A stretch of DNA of 64,000 bases, taken from Triticum aestivum (Eukaryota; Streptophyta; Magnoliopsida; Poales; Poaceae). The notes beneath the pieces were generated by a model. That model saw only the letters and a list, made by a program, of their open reading frames with translations. It was not told the DNA's origin and searched no databases. The DNA lies in NCBI RefSeq assembly GCF_018294505.1, contig NC_057801.1, positions 845,404,613 through 845,468,612 of the forward strand, in the 5' to 3' direction. The stretch's first letter is position 1. Each line of letters opens with the position of its first letter. Below, piece after piece: positions 46,019 to 57,190 of this stretch. Both the position numbers and the translations under genes were made by a program.

Positions 46019-46880
46019 TCCTCAAGCCTGGGCGGTTGGTGTTCCTGATAGTAATTAGGATGGCCTGTCCAACACGAAGATTCTTGCCATCGAGGAATTT
46101 CTTCCACCCAACCGAGCTTAAGTGTGTGCGACCGTCCGTGTCCACGCGGTAAGTACAGGTTGTGACGGAGCCCCTTGCAGTAAGGCGTAGTCCAGCTGAG
46201 CCTTCTTCATCAGGCTCGATACCATAACTCACAGATATGCTCTTTGCCAATTTCTGAATAAGAAAAACATATCAATTAATAAGCATCTGATCGAACTCTA
46301 CACTAAAACATATATATCATCGACTAGATTCCACACAACATATACCATATCATTGGACTGTACACTAAGTAATTCACACTATTAATTTACATTTGTAAGT
46401 ATAACATACCATATCATGTCGATCAACCATGGTATTTGTCAAGCGGGTCACGAATGGCACCCCGACAAAGTCAGCACGTGGCGGAATTATGTCCCACAGG
46501 TTGGACACCTCCTCCTCACTCAGCCTTGTTCTTTGAGCTACGATGGCTTCATGAAGTGGGTCCTCATCATCTTCATCGAGTGGGTCCTCATTATCTTCAT
46601 CATCTTCATCATCTTCGTCATCTTCATCATCTTCCACCAGGTTGAGATAAATGACAGCTAGCTTGGGTCTTTCTGCTCGGAAGTTGAAGCTGATCAACTC
46701 ACCACCAGTAAGATGCATGCGAGCGACGAAACGGGCCCATCCATCTCCTCCAATCTGCGACATATTGCGTCCTTTCTCGACCTCCATAGTGTACGGCCCC
46801 CCAGGAGCCTCAAATGTCACAGTGTCTCCTGTCAGCTTGTTGAATTTCAACCTCATATTGCATGGGACGATCTGTGTAAA
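45993..46880 (-). CDS. B3-domain gene carried by the CACTA element (3' exons)
   Basis: Two consistent exons on the minus strand. Exon 46880-46410 starts after acceptor TTTTGCTTAG, reads FTQIVPCNMRLKFNKLTGDT, then GDGWARFVARMHLTGGELIS (the B3 fold pattern of hydrophobics around W-x-x-F and GE-x-L-x-F), an acidic EDDEDDEDD run, and ends at donor GTATGT in phase 0. Exon 46253-45993 follows acceptor TTATTCAG in phase 0 and carries a second B3-like half, VGWKKFLDGKNLRVGQAIL, ending FDII-stop in the tandem repeat. B3 proteins are plant nuclear DNA-binding factors. The first exon is missing or replaced: the upstream intron (46955-46881, GTAAG...TTAG) has its donor exactly at the junction with antisense MADS DNA. 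It may still be transcribed, or be a dead passenger. Confidence 0.6.
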
Positions 46881-46959
46881 CTAAGCAAAATGACACAATG
46901 CAGTAATGCCAACACTAAAAATAAAATAGTTATTACATTTCATCTAATTTCTTACCGCG

Positions 46960-47816
46960 GCCCTCGCCTTCTCTCCCCGCGGCAGGGCCTTCTCCTTCGG
47001 CCACCCCTCCGTCGACTCCGTCGTGGAACGCTTCCTGGCGGGGGAGGCTGCGGGGGCTGGCGCGAGGGAGGAGGGCGCTGCCGACCACCGCTTGCTGGCC
47101 GGGGAGGGCGCTGCCGGCGAAGACGAGAAGCTCGAGAAGCTGCAGCAGGAGTTCGACGAGATGCGCACGGAGCTGGTCGAGTTGAAGAAGCGGACCAAGC
47201 GCACGGACAAGGCCATGGTGAAAGAGCGCTCTGCGGGGGACCAGATAGCGGCTTGGTTTGACCCCAAGGTGCGCGACATGGGAGACGAGGACATGGCGGC
47301 CTTCTTCGCCGCGCTGATGCAGATGAAGGACGCCGTCTTCGATCGCGCCAACCAGGTTCTCCTCGAGGCGATGCACGCCCACATGAGCCGCATGGCGGAG
47401 GTGGCCCCCCCGCCGCCGCCGCCCCGGATCTTCGGTGGCAGCACCTTTGAGTACGGTAGCAGCAGCGGCACCGCCAACGACGGGATGGTGTTCCAGTTTC
47501 TGGTGCCTCCGCCACAGGAGCAGGGGTTCGAGGCCGGGATGGATATGCAGCAGATGGTGATGCCGCCGCCCCCTCCGTCTCACGTGGTCGCCGCCGGGAT
47601 GGATGTGCAGGAGATGCCTCCGTCGCCGGGGTTGGCCGCCGGGATGGATCTGGAGCAGATGCAGATGACGATGCCTAAGCCGCCGGGGTTCGACGCAGGG
47701 CTAGACAAGGAGATAGATCAATGGCTTGATGTGATGCTGCCGCGTCCGGAGTTCACTGCCGGGATGGAGACGGTGCAGCAGGGGCTCCATCAACTGAACG
47801 CCGTTTCCGTATGCCT
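46960..47816 (+). pseudogene. MADS copy C, truncated at both ends
   Basis: Homology to MADS copy A begins inside the MADS domain (at residues AALAFSPRG; GCCCTCGCC, 46960) and covers the coiled coil (KLEKLQQEFDEMRTELVELK), the proline run and the AGMD repeats. The N-terminal 53 or so residues, start codon and promoter are missing. At the 3' end a deletion joins LHQLNAV to sequence about 55-60 bp beyond the normal stop (near 47805), so the frame runs into 3'-flank DNA and stops at 47877. Within the retained part the frame is intact. It is closer to copy B than to A at several sites (e.g. GCCGACCACCGC). It might be CACTA-captured cargo or a truncated tandem copy. Confidence 0.9.
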
Positions 47817-48184
47817 AGATTACATATGCATCTTCTACTTAAGTCTTCGCGTTAATTTTTTGTTTTGTTTGAAATGAAGTCGTCGCGTCAATCTTTGGTA
47901 CATGCTGTGCATCTACCCTGGATCTGGACGAAATTAAATATTTCATCAACATTTTTATTTGGCCATTTCCTTTCCTTATCATGCATTAATGGGTTGTAAT
48001 CTGTATTGCACCGATATGAATGAAATACAAAGGTCGATCTGTGCTGGATACATCTATCTATTAATTACTCTGTATACTATTACTAAAATAAGGGACAAAC
48101 GAGCCATCACATGCACTCACATAATCTACAATTTTGACACCGTTTATCAGAATTTTTAATGGCTGAGATTTAAAAGATTCAAAA
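47817..48184 (+). repeat. 3' flank of MADS copy C
   Basis: Matches 13780-14157 and 50320-50599, including the TATGAATGAAATACAAAGG signal. Homology to unit A ends abruptly at 48184. Confidence 0.85.
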
Positions 48185-48187
48185 ATT

Positions 48188-48904
48188 ACATACGACTATA
48201 TTTGGTACAAACAAGTCACGTCAGAGGAGGTACATCCATATGACATATGTATATGCAAATAAAAACTATACATGCAAAAACCGCATGGGGCATGTGGTTA
48301 GCAAATTCAAAATCCGTAATACAATACATGTGCAAATACGCGTCTGTCATTTCCTCTTACCATTAATTCCTCCGGCCAGAAGCATTGTGCGGTACGCATC
48401 TTACGGTTGATTTGGTCATCAGCTCGTATTTACTTTACTTGCCCAAGCCTGTGACTCTCGATTTCTTCCTCCCCCAAAAGCATCATGTGACTTGGGTTAT
48501 AACCGAACCGAACCGATTTGTTGGTGGACCGAACTGTCGGGCTTGGAGGACGCCGTATGTCGCATGGTTTACTGTGATTTGTTGTCGTGCAAGGTCGCTG
48601 GATGGTCATGGCGCGCGCCGTGCAGGACCGACCCGACCTCCATGTGCCTCGATCGAGGTCGTGATGAGCGTGGGGCGGGGCCGGATGTTGGAGCTCATGG
48701 TCAAGGAAGACGCTGTCAAGGGTGCCGGCATGCACTCGTCGCCCATAGAGGGTCCGAGTCAACTTGCCTGTTTTCTGTTTTTTTTTTCCCAGAGCAGCAG
48801 GAGCCAGGAGATGCGAGTGACTCAGGTTCCCTCCCTCCCTTGACCCGCGTCGTTACGTCCGGTTGAGAGCTGTATCCAAGCTTCGTGCCCTCCTGCGGAA
48901 ACCA
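48188..48904. other. Unique intergenic spacer before unit B
   Basis: Not repeated elsewhere in the window. It contains a G/C-rich stretch at 48560-48760 with overlapping ORFs in both strands (longest 152 codons at 48385-48843) that carry no recognisable domain. No promoter, terminal repeat or CACTA end found. Confidence 0.5.
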
Positions 48905-49307
48905 CCCGGTGCAACTGATTCAGCTAAGCGCATACAAAAGAAAAAAAAGGAACGCTTTCTTTTGGGGGTGCGAAGGAATAGTTTCTAAATACTCTCTCCG
49001 TTCCAAAATAGATGACTCAACTTTGTACTAAGGTTAGTATAAAGTTGGGTCATCTATTTTGGAACAGAGGGAGTAAATAATAGGGTGTACGTAGTTATCC
49101 TTTGACGCGTGAGTTTAATGTATACCCAATCGTATCTCATTGCCAATCACGAAGTTTTAATGTACGTAGCCCAGCGAAGAAGGGATTCCTCTCCGGACGC
49201 TTGCTATATAAACCCCCCCGACCCCGAGACGTAGCCACACCAAAGCCACACCCACAGCCACTCCTCTTCCTCCCTTTCTCTGAGGCTAGCCACCGAGCAA
49301 GCGAGCA
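48905..49307 (+). promoter_or_regulatory. Promoter and 5' leader of MADS copy B
   Basis: Homologous to 7645-7949. TATA box TATATAAA at 49205-49212, 96 bp before the ATG, with a longer leader than copy A (extra CCAAAGCCACACC and TCTGAGGCTAGC segments). A Stowaway MITE sits about 130 bp upstream of the TATA box. Confidence 0.7.
48992..49073. mobile_element. Stowaway MITE in the MADS copy B promoter
   Basis: 82 bp, CTCTCTCCGTTCCAAAATAG...CTATTTTGGAACAGAGGGAG, with TA at 48990-48991 and 49074-49075. The copy A promoter (TTTCTAAATAATATGG, about 7729-7744) is the empty site. Confidence 0.9.
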
Positions 49308-50277
49308 ATGGCGGCGCCCAACCGGAGAGGTGGCAGCGGCCGGAAGAAGATCGTCATCCGCCGGATCGAGCAGGAGGATGCCCGGTTCGTCTGCTACTCC
49401 AAGCGCCGCCAGGGGTTCTTCAGCAAGGCCACGGTTCGCCTTCTCTCCCCGCGGCAGGGCCTTCTCCTTCGGCCACCCCTCCGTCGACTCCGTCGTGAAA
49501 CGCTTCCTGGCGGGGGAGGCTGCGGGGGCTGGCGCGAGGGAGGAGGGCGCTGCCGACCACCGCTTGCTGGCCGGGGAGGGCGCTGCCGGCGAAGACGAGA
49601 AGCTCGAGAAGCTGCAGCAGGAGTTCGACGAGCTGCGCACGGAGCTGGTCGAGTTGAAGAAGCGGACCAAGCGCACGGACAAGGCCATGGCGAAAGAGCG
49701 CTCTGCGGGGGACCAGATAGCGGCTTGGTTCGACCCCAAGGCGCGCGACATGGGAGACGAGGACATGGCGGCCTTCTTCGCCGCGCTGATGCAGATGAAG
49801 GACGCCGTCTCCGATCGCGCCAACCAGGTTCTGCTCGAGGCGATGCACGCCCACATGAGCCGCATGGCGGAGGTGGCCCCGCCGCCGCCGCCGCCCCAGA
49901 TCTCCTTGGAGTTCGGTAGCAGCAGCGGCACCGCCAACGACGGGATGGAGTTCCAGTTTCTGGTGCCTCCGCCACAGGAGCAGGGTTTCGAGGCCGGGAT
50001 GGATATGCAGCAGATGGTGATGGCGCCGCTGCCTCCGTCTCAGGTGGTCGCCGCCGGGATGGATGTGCAGGAGATGCCTCCGCCGCCGGGGTTGGCCGCC
50101 GGGATGGATACGGAGCAGATGCAGATGACGATGCCTAAGCCGCCGGGGTTCGACGCAGGGCTAGACAAGGAGATAGATCAATGGCTTGATGTGATGCTGC
50201 CGCGTCCGGAGTTCACTGCCGGGATGGAGACGGTGCAGCAGGGGCTCCATCAACCCAACGCCGGCTTCCCGTACTGA
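49308..50277 (+). pseudogene. MADS copy B, frameshifted type I MADS-box gene
   Basis: ATG at 49308 in the same context as copy A. The first 42 residues (to GFFSKAT) are normal. A net 35-bp deletion at about 49435 (copy A has GATCTGGCGGTCCTGACAGG and onward; copy B goes from CACGG straight to TTCGCC) removes the core of the MADS domain and shifts the frame, giving a 203-residue chimeric product ending at 49919. The original frame of the coiled coil, proline and AGMD-repeat regions stays open to the TGA at 50275-50277. A 12-nt in-frame deletion lies near 49902 (QISLEFGS instead of QIFGGNTFEFGS). The only ATG entering that frame early is 49378, which would make a protein of about 299 residues without a working MADS domain. 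Probably non-functional as a DNA-binding factor. Confidence 0.9.
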
Positions 50278-52506
50278 GAGCCCGAGTCCAGTGCATATGG
50301 ACACTAGTTTCGTATGCCTAGTTTACATATGCATCTTCTACTTAAGTCTTCGCGTTAATCTTTTTTTTTTTGATTTGAAATGAAGTCGTAGCGTCAATCT
50401 TTGGTACATGCTCTGCATCTACCCTGGATCTGGACGAAATTAAATATTTCGTCAACATTTTTATTTGGTCATTTCCTTTCCTTATCATGCATTAATGGGT
50501 TGTAATCTGTATTGCACCGATATGAATGAAATACAAAGGTCGATCTGTGCTGGATACATCTATCTATTAATTACTGTGTATACTATTACTAAAATAAGGG
50601 ACTCTCGCCTGTAGCATGGCAGCAAATAAAACACACTCATCTTGGCATCGGGCCATGAACCAAGACGCCCAAACGTCCAAGAAAGCTAAAGTGCAGCACG
50701 CCTAAAAAATTATACAGGCCAGCGATACTTGCACGTATGAAAGTCAACTAGAAGTACTATATACTTCAATAGACATGTCTCGTCTATTAGGCAAAAATAT
50801 TTTGCCCGATAGATTAGGATCATGAGTATGAGAAACAAAAAAGGCTGTGAACATACAAATAAATGGAGATATTTGAAATACAAATAAAAGTACGGGCCTT
50901 CAAAAAAAAAGATAGACTGAGGTGTCAGCATGCAATGATTACAAACTACGCACCGTTAAATGTTTATAAATAAAAACACAAGAACTGATGCATAAATCTA
51001 AATATCAACAGGAATATATGTCACTAATTCTTAATAAGATATAATCAAAATCGACGTATCTTAAAAATACACGATCTCTTGATTCTAATATAAAGGTTGA
51101 GATTAAAAGATAAACAAAAGTATTCATGACTTTAATCAGTGAGCAACGGTCACACACAAAAAGGTTCGCATACATAGGCATCGAGAAATTAGCCATTTGG
51201 GTTTGCATCTATGTGGCACATATAGACAAGGAAAGGCCTACCGGTAAAAAAGGGAAATACTTTTGCTTAGGCATATATGTTCTCCCTCGGTTGTTTTTAC
51301 TCCATTTATTATATTTATCCAAAGCCAAATTTTGTAAAGCTTGAATATATTTATAGGAAAAATATCAAGATCTACAATACCAAATAAATATAATATGACA
51401 AATTTATTCCACAATGGATCTAATGATGTCAATTTTGTATTTATTTTTTCGTATAAAAGTTAGTCAAACGTTGAAGAGTTTGTCTTGAGACAAGCTCATA
51501 TTCAGAGTAAAAAGAAACTGAGGGAGTACATAAATTTGCATGAGGTCTATAGAAACTCCGCAAGGCCAGCAGTAATAGGAAGGCAACATTACCCAAGGAA
51601 AAAATGCTATAGAAAAAACATTCGCAAACTACATAGTGAAACAGCCACAAAAATCAACAAAAATGTCAGAGGGACAGATGCAAAGATCGCCAACCAATCA
51701 TAAACACCAAAATCCAAGAAATTTGTCAGTTTGTGATAATAATTATATATGCAGTTTTATCATGTCGGTCGAGAATACGAGTTTTTTAATCTTTTGTAAA
51801 ATACATCCTAGATAAATCTTTTATGATGTGGATAAAAAAAATGATTCATTCATATATATAAAATTTGATATATTGATTTTTTAATAATTCTGATTGTGTT
51901 TTATCAAGCTGCACATTCTGGCTACAATATATCTCCTGTAATTTTTGTTGCATATTATTGACTAATGCAGAAAAATTAAATAGGATAACATTCTCTAGAC
52001 AAACTACTGCCAGAGAAAACAATGACATTCGCACGACAGAGAATAACAAGTTATGACGAGGGTGAGTGAGAGAACATTTCACAAATCTCGGCAACACTCA
52101 ATGATAGTTACATTGATTTACATTCGAAAGCGAGATAGAATTGGAGTATTACGAGAAGACATCGAGCATATGGATCAGGTATGATATGGTATTCATAGAA
52201 ATATGGGCAAATAAAAAAATCAAGTATAAGAAATAAATATTTACATTTTCTCTAAAATTCCAAAAAATCTTTGTGGATAGAATCAAGGGATGAGAAGGAC
52301 TGGAATAGCGAAAGCTGAAAAATAGTATGAGAGATAATATTTTTTTTGCATTATGGGACACATACCATGACCCTTTTCGTCCTTCACCATCACACACCAT
52401 TGTACTTGCCAACAACTTCATACAAAAAGGAATTGAATTTGCGCCAAAATCTAATTTTATTGTCCCGAGATGTAAATGTTGTTCATATTATCCTAGATGA
52501 ATGCAA
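50278..52506. repeat. Duplicated flank, unit B part 1
   Basis: 50278-50599 matches the copy A 3' flank and 50935-52506 matches 14160-15786. 50600-50930 (starting CTCTCGCCTGTAGCATGG and ending in an A-run near 50910) is absent from unit A and may be a small insertion. At 52497-52512 the CACTA target site is empty. No gene is supported. Confidence 0.8.
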
Positions 52507-54683
52507 CAACGAATAATATATATCAAGTATAGCTGCGCAAATACACGGGTCACACTGCTATATATATGCAAATTCCTTCATGTTTTTCCGTGAATCAGAA
52601 TCTTTCCTTTCTTAGGGGAATCATAATCTTACCTGTTAAGTCGTTCTTATTCACACAAATATCGTCCTTTGGACCATACAAATATTAGGTCCAACATCAC
52701 ATCCGACAACACAAGAACTTATTACCTAAGAAACAGCCAGTAAACCATGCCAATGGAACGTCAGATATTTAACGCCCCCTGCCTCGCTATGTTAGGTACA
52801 TGTATCCTTTGGATCGTCCATCCTTACGCAATCGGTCGTCTAGTGACCTCATATCATTGAGTTAGCAATCCTATCCTATCCTGGTGCACACAAATTTTCT
52901 CTCTCACAAAACTAGTTTTATTTTCTGCTCTTGGAATGTACTACGTGGCCAAGGCCAACCTCCTAAGTATGCCAATGACCTCTTCAAATTAATCTCTACA
53001 AATCCTCACGCTACGTTCATCCAAGATTTTTTTTACCTTGTTTGAAGCTACAAAATCCTTTCTACCTTCTTGACTAGATATCACCGAGATGAGGATATGG
53101 TGCAAGATCAACCATAGCATAGAGAAGAAATTTATAGTTCCATCCTACGATTCGCCCTCGCATCACTCTCTGTAGGCCATTCAAGGGCGATTAGGATTTT
53201 GTCATTGTGGCACGCTCCTCCAACCCTCTTCTTCTTGTCGGCTACAGGGCATCCACCAGAAGAGCCTATGTTGCTACTGGTGTGGGTGGCAGCGAGGCCT
53301 CAATTGGCCCTAGTTGGGTGGATGGTCTGTGCACGCCGAGGCGGTGGCCTCATGTTGGGTGGGGGTTGGGGTGGGGGTACTCTCACGATTGTCATATTTT
53401 ATTCTCACCTTCATGGAAGAAAGGTGAAATATTCCCATGTTTGACTTAATGACTTCAATTGATTATGATATACAATAAGATCTTAATTTTTGGTCCGGAT
53501 GCATATATTAATAGCAGAAGACTAGCTACATAAAAGAAAGGGACATGGCCAGGAATAAATAATCACATATATATGCACATTCAATAATCAATCAAAGAAA
53601 TTTATAGAATCTTACTCCAATATTATGCATCACATGAAACTGGTTGTCACTCGACGCGGTATCATTACTTCATGTTTATCACCGTACAAACTAAAAGGAC
53701 TCCCATGAATAATTTAGTAATGGATATCCTAATGTGAAATATAATAACACATTATTTATAAATATTGTTTATCTAGATCTATTCCAATTAAAACCTGATT
53801 ATATCAGTTATTTGACTAGCAAGCACTAATATGCATGAGAAGATATTTCATATGGATGATGGTTTTTCCGGGTTGCCTCGATTAATCAGTGACACACACT
53901 TAAACTATGTTTACTCATATTTGTTCTCTACAGCTTGGGCATGCGTTTATGTGCGCAAGGAGAAATTTGAGAGGATGAATATGATTTGAGAATAGTGTAC
54001 TCTTACTATTATTTTTAGGGGGATATGTTCATGTAGATTGGGAAACATAGGATATGAATCTCTGTGGCTTGGTAAATGGAACAATTCACTTCTAGCAGAG
54101 TCGTTCCCCTATTTGGACTTACATGTCACTGATGCAGACATCTCATTTCTACCTAAGCCAAGTTGAGGTTGATTTATTTCATATGCACAATAACCCTTAC
54201 CGTAAGGATCCATGAGTGAATTACAAATTTTGATAGAATGTATTCATGCCATCAGTTCATTTGACTAGAACCATATTGATTCATCAGATCGTTGGGTGCA
54301 TTACTACATCAAGTGAATATTACCAATTCTTATTGAAGACGTCATCCCACCTAAACACTTCATATATATTTTGAAATATAAAGAGGATATGCAACATAAG
54401 TATTTTGCTTGCCTTGTTTTATCCAGTATGCTAAACACCATCAATATGTTAGAGATGAGAAGTTACAACAATGGCAACAATCTGGTATGTTTTCTTTATG
54501 ACTCTGTCATTAATTAATATAAAATTTTCCACTGCCCAATACATTTCATGTTGGACATGTCTCAACATCACATGGGCTTCGAATCCGAATCAGATTGCCT
54601 CAATATTGCAAGGTACGCCTTGTTTACATGTGGAGCTTTTTTATTGTTATTCCACTATGGCATCTCGAATTCTGCCAGTTCCG
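52507..54683. repeat. Duplicated flank, unit B parts 2 and 3
   Basis: 52507-54076 matches 19836-21445; 54325-54683 matches 23868-24217. 54077-54324 is the local sequence that unit A lost when Gypsy/CACTA debris arrived. No gene is supported. The G-rich run at 53358-53378 is shorter than in unit A. Confidence 0.8.
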
Positions 54684-55316
54684 TAGTGCACTCAGAGTTG
54701 CGTCCCGTGGCCTCCTGTTTAGGAGGATAGGTCCAAGGTAAAGGAGGATCACCATAAAAAAGAAAGGAAAAGAGTTCCAAAACAACTCACATAGGATTTG
54801 TTTTGGATCCAAGTCAAAACGCGATCGACGGTCCATGAGTTTTTTTGTGAAAAGGAAAAAAGGTTCATTGGACGCACCATCTCAAAGCTTGGCTCATACG
54901 TCCCCTACCCTCAAAAAAAAACTTGGCTCGTACGTCCAATTGATTAAAAAAATGTTCATTGGATGCACCATCTCAAAATTTGGCTTGTACGTCCAACTCA
55001 TGCAGAAAAGTTTGTTTGCATGAAAGTAGGAGCGGGAGGTGTAGCCCGGTCTCATATGGCGTTCCTCGGGGCTTGAGGAGTCTTATACCCATTCATTGCT
55101 GAAGTTTTGGCTCTTGGATAAGGGGCGGTGTTTTGCCCACACAACTTTTGTGGATACTCACATGTGATAAGAGAGATGGACTGATCGGAGTTAGTCTACC
55201 TTTGGAACTCGAACAACAATTCTCGCTCAATTGCACAGCTGGGCACTGCCGCCTTCTTTTTCTCAACTCACGCAAACTGAGCGTTGGCGGCCGGAGGCAC
55301 CCATGGCTCTAGTGCA
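54684..55316. other. Unit B-specific filler with a 92-bp internal duplication
   Basis: Not in unit A. TTCATTGGACGCACCATCTC (54862) recurs as TTCATTGGATGCACCATCTC (54954), each followed by a TTGGCT...TACGTCC block. No ORF or transposon ends recognised. Confidence 0.5.
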
Positions 55317-55828
55317 GCCGCTCAATTAATATGGCAAATAGTCGAGCAAACACTTGCAGATTGTAACTAGCCCGGGGCACTCAGCTCACATGCTTGGGCT
55401 TGCAGTTATTGCTACCGAAGGTGGTGGACATGATGTTACTAGCCAAGGTGTCGTCCTCCACCGCCTATAGTGCCTCACAATGTTACCAATGGAGCAGCCG
55501 ACTCAGGAGTCAGTGTTGCTTGATGAAATTCCTCCATGGAAATATCATGTGAGAGGTTAACCGGATCTTACTAAATCTATGCTAAGATGGTCCTGGCCAT
55601 GTGTTCCATGGTGTGTTGTCTATGGTGTTCAATAGTGATAACATTTGATATGTTCTTTTCATTGGGCTCCCTTGTTAAGCAAAACTAGCATGATGGTTCT
55701 GTATGCGGATGGGAACGACCACATGGTTGGCCAGATCATCTTACCACTATCAACGACAAGGACTAAAATTATGCTAGTATGGTATTATTTTCTATTATAT
55801 TCTTGTAAATAATAGTAATTTCACCCTA
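55317..55828. repeat. 512-bp block copied from unit A
   Basis: Gap-free match to 25328-25839 with about 8 mismatches. It is joined directly to a Gypsy fragment on its right. Confidence 0.9.
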
Positions 55829-55839
55829 GTGTTGGACAG

Positions 55840-56400
55840 ACCATTTTTCTACATCCTGTTTCCTAGGTCCCTCTTGGACCTGGAGGAGGAACATTTTCCT
55901 CTTGCTTGACCACCAATGGCGCCCTCACAACATGGGGGGTCGAAGAGATATACAAGAGCAATGGTTGTCGGGGTTCGGGAGCCACTATGACAGGCGGTGA
56001 AGTCAGATATACTTTCATTTGCTGGAGGGCCTGCTCTGCTTCTAGGGTCCACCGAATGGACTGGTGTGAGAGCCAGCGCGCGGTGGCCAAGGGAAAAGAG
56101 AGAAGGTGGGGGAGGGGAAGAGGGTGTGGTGCCGCCAGGGGGGGAGGGCGTCAAGGGTGGGGGGAGAGCCGGTGGGGGAGACCGAAGACGGGCAGGGAGG
56201 TCACTGGTGCACATTTTTGTAGGCTACGAAGGTTCCAGCCAAACCTTCCAAGTGTGTAGATTTAACCCCCGTCTTGACTACCAAGTGATCGACATAGGCT
56301 TCCACATTACGCATGATCTGAGGGGTAAGACAATTCTCATTGTGCGTTCGTACATTGAGCCCATTTTATTCAATCCGAAAGGCATGCATACGTAGAAGAA
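55840..56400 (-). mobile_element. Gypsy RT / RNase H fragment
   Basis: On the minus strand, 56400-56215 carries the RT landmark MPFGLNKMGSMYERT and, one frame over, RNVEAYVDHLVVKTG (YVDD-box region with the second Asp changed to His). After a GC-rich gap (56050-56210), 56045-55863 reads WTLEAEQALQQMKVYLTSPP and VAPEPRQPLLLYISSTPHVV, the start of the Gypsy RNase H-like domain. Frames are broken and both ends are missing. Confidence 0.75.
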
Positions 56401-56504
56401 AGTCTTTCTATGTATTCCGGCCGGACCAGCTACGCATGCCACTTAATTAGACGCCCAACGGAATCACCCACCCACGTATATACCGAATGCTTGATTAACA
56501 TTTC

Positions 56505-57190
56505 AATTAGCACCCTTATGTTTTTGTTTCCTTACAAATAGCTCCATAAATTTTGCAACTAACACCCTAAAGCTTTTGTTTCCTTACAAAGAAGGACAAA
56601 ATTTTGACAAGTCGAGGGAAATTTCACTAGAAATTTCGGCAGCATAACGCCATGATTTTGCACAGTTAACTTCACTTGTGATGTCTCCTCAAACAATAAA
56701 CTTCCCTTGTGATAACCACGCACGTCATGTACCAACATGTCTGTGTCTAGCTCACACAGAGCCCCCAACAATAATCCTGCAACTTGAACATGCTGACTTT
56801 GGCGTCATTAACCAAGAGTTTTACAAATTGAACATGCTGACACATTGTTGTCATCTTCCTTCTCTGGCCCAATCATGTATTGTTGGCAGCGAAGATGAAG
56901 TCAGAACTTGCATATACTTCTCCTCCTGTACAGTCTACATTGAGCCAAGCTTCGCATCACCCTCAACGCCTTGCTAATATGTTGCAGCACCAAACATTCT
57001 GCAATTAACACCCTAATGCTTTTGTTCTCTTACAAACAACACCAAACATTTTTCAATTAACACCCTAATATAAAGCTTTTGTTTCCTTACGACAAGTTGG
57101 GGGAACTTCCACTAGAAATTTCGGCAACATAACGCCATGAATTTTGGAGCCACTGTTTGCACAGTTAACTTCATTTGTGATAATTATGTT
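56505..57190. repeat. Two direct copies of an about 180-bp segment
   Basis: Copy 1 at about 56505-56690 and copy 2 at about 56995-57190 share TAACACCCTAA..GCTTTTGTTTCCTTAC, then CACTAGAAATTTCGGCA(G/A)CATAACGCCATGA and TTTGCACAGTTAACTTCA. The TAACACCCTAA/GCTTTTGTTT motif is additionally repeated inside each copy. No coding capacity. Confidence 0.7.

Larger units (their letters stand above)
45431..46955. mobile_element. Second CACTA element, left arm and B3-gene cargo (right end lost)
   Basis: Starts CACTACTAGGGAAAAGGCTA, with CAT before it. Subterminal GTAGTAGCGCGG/CCGCGCTACTA repeats fill 45455-45640. It carries a Stowaway MITE (45738-45807), a short tandem repeat (45883-46018) and a B3-domain gene on the minus strand. 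It has the same terminus family as the complete element at 15790-19832. The right terminus is missing: MADS-derived DNA begins at about 46956-46960, either as captured cargo or as a deletion junction. Confidence 0.75.

Noticed and set aside
46562..46640. Microsatellite TCATCTTCATCATCTTC
   Set aside because: It encodes the acidic run of the B3 exon on the minus strand, so it is not listed separately.
48385..48866. Overlapping 110-152-codon ORFs
   Set aside because: Open in three frames because of local GC content, with no domain or conservation in the other units.
49102..50277. 391-codon ORF as an intact gene
   Set aside because: It begins with TTG in the promoter, before the TATA box, and only joins the real MADS frame because of the 35-bp deletion; no transcript could start there plausibly.
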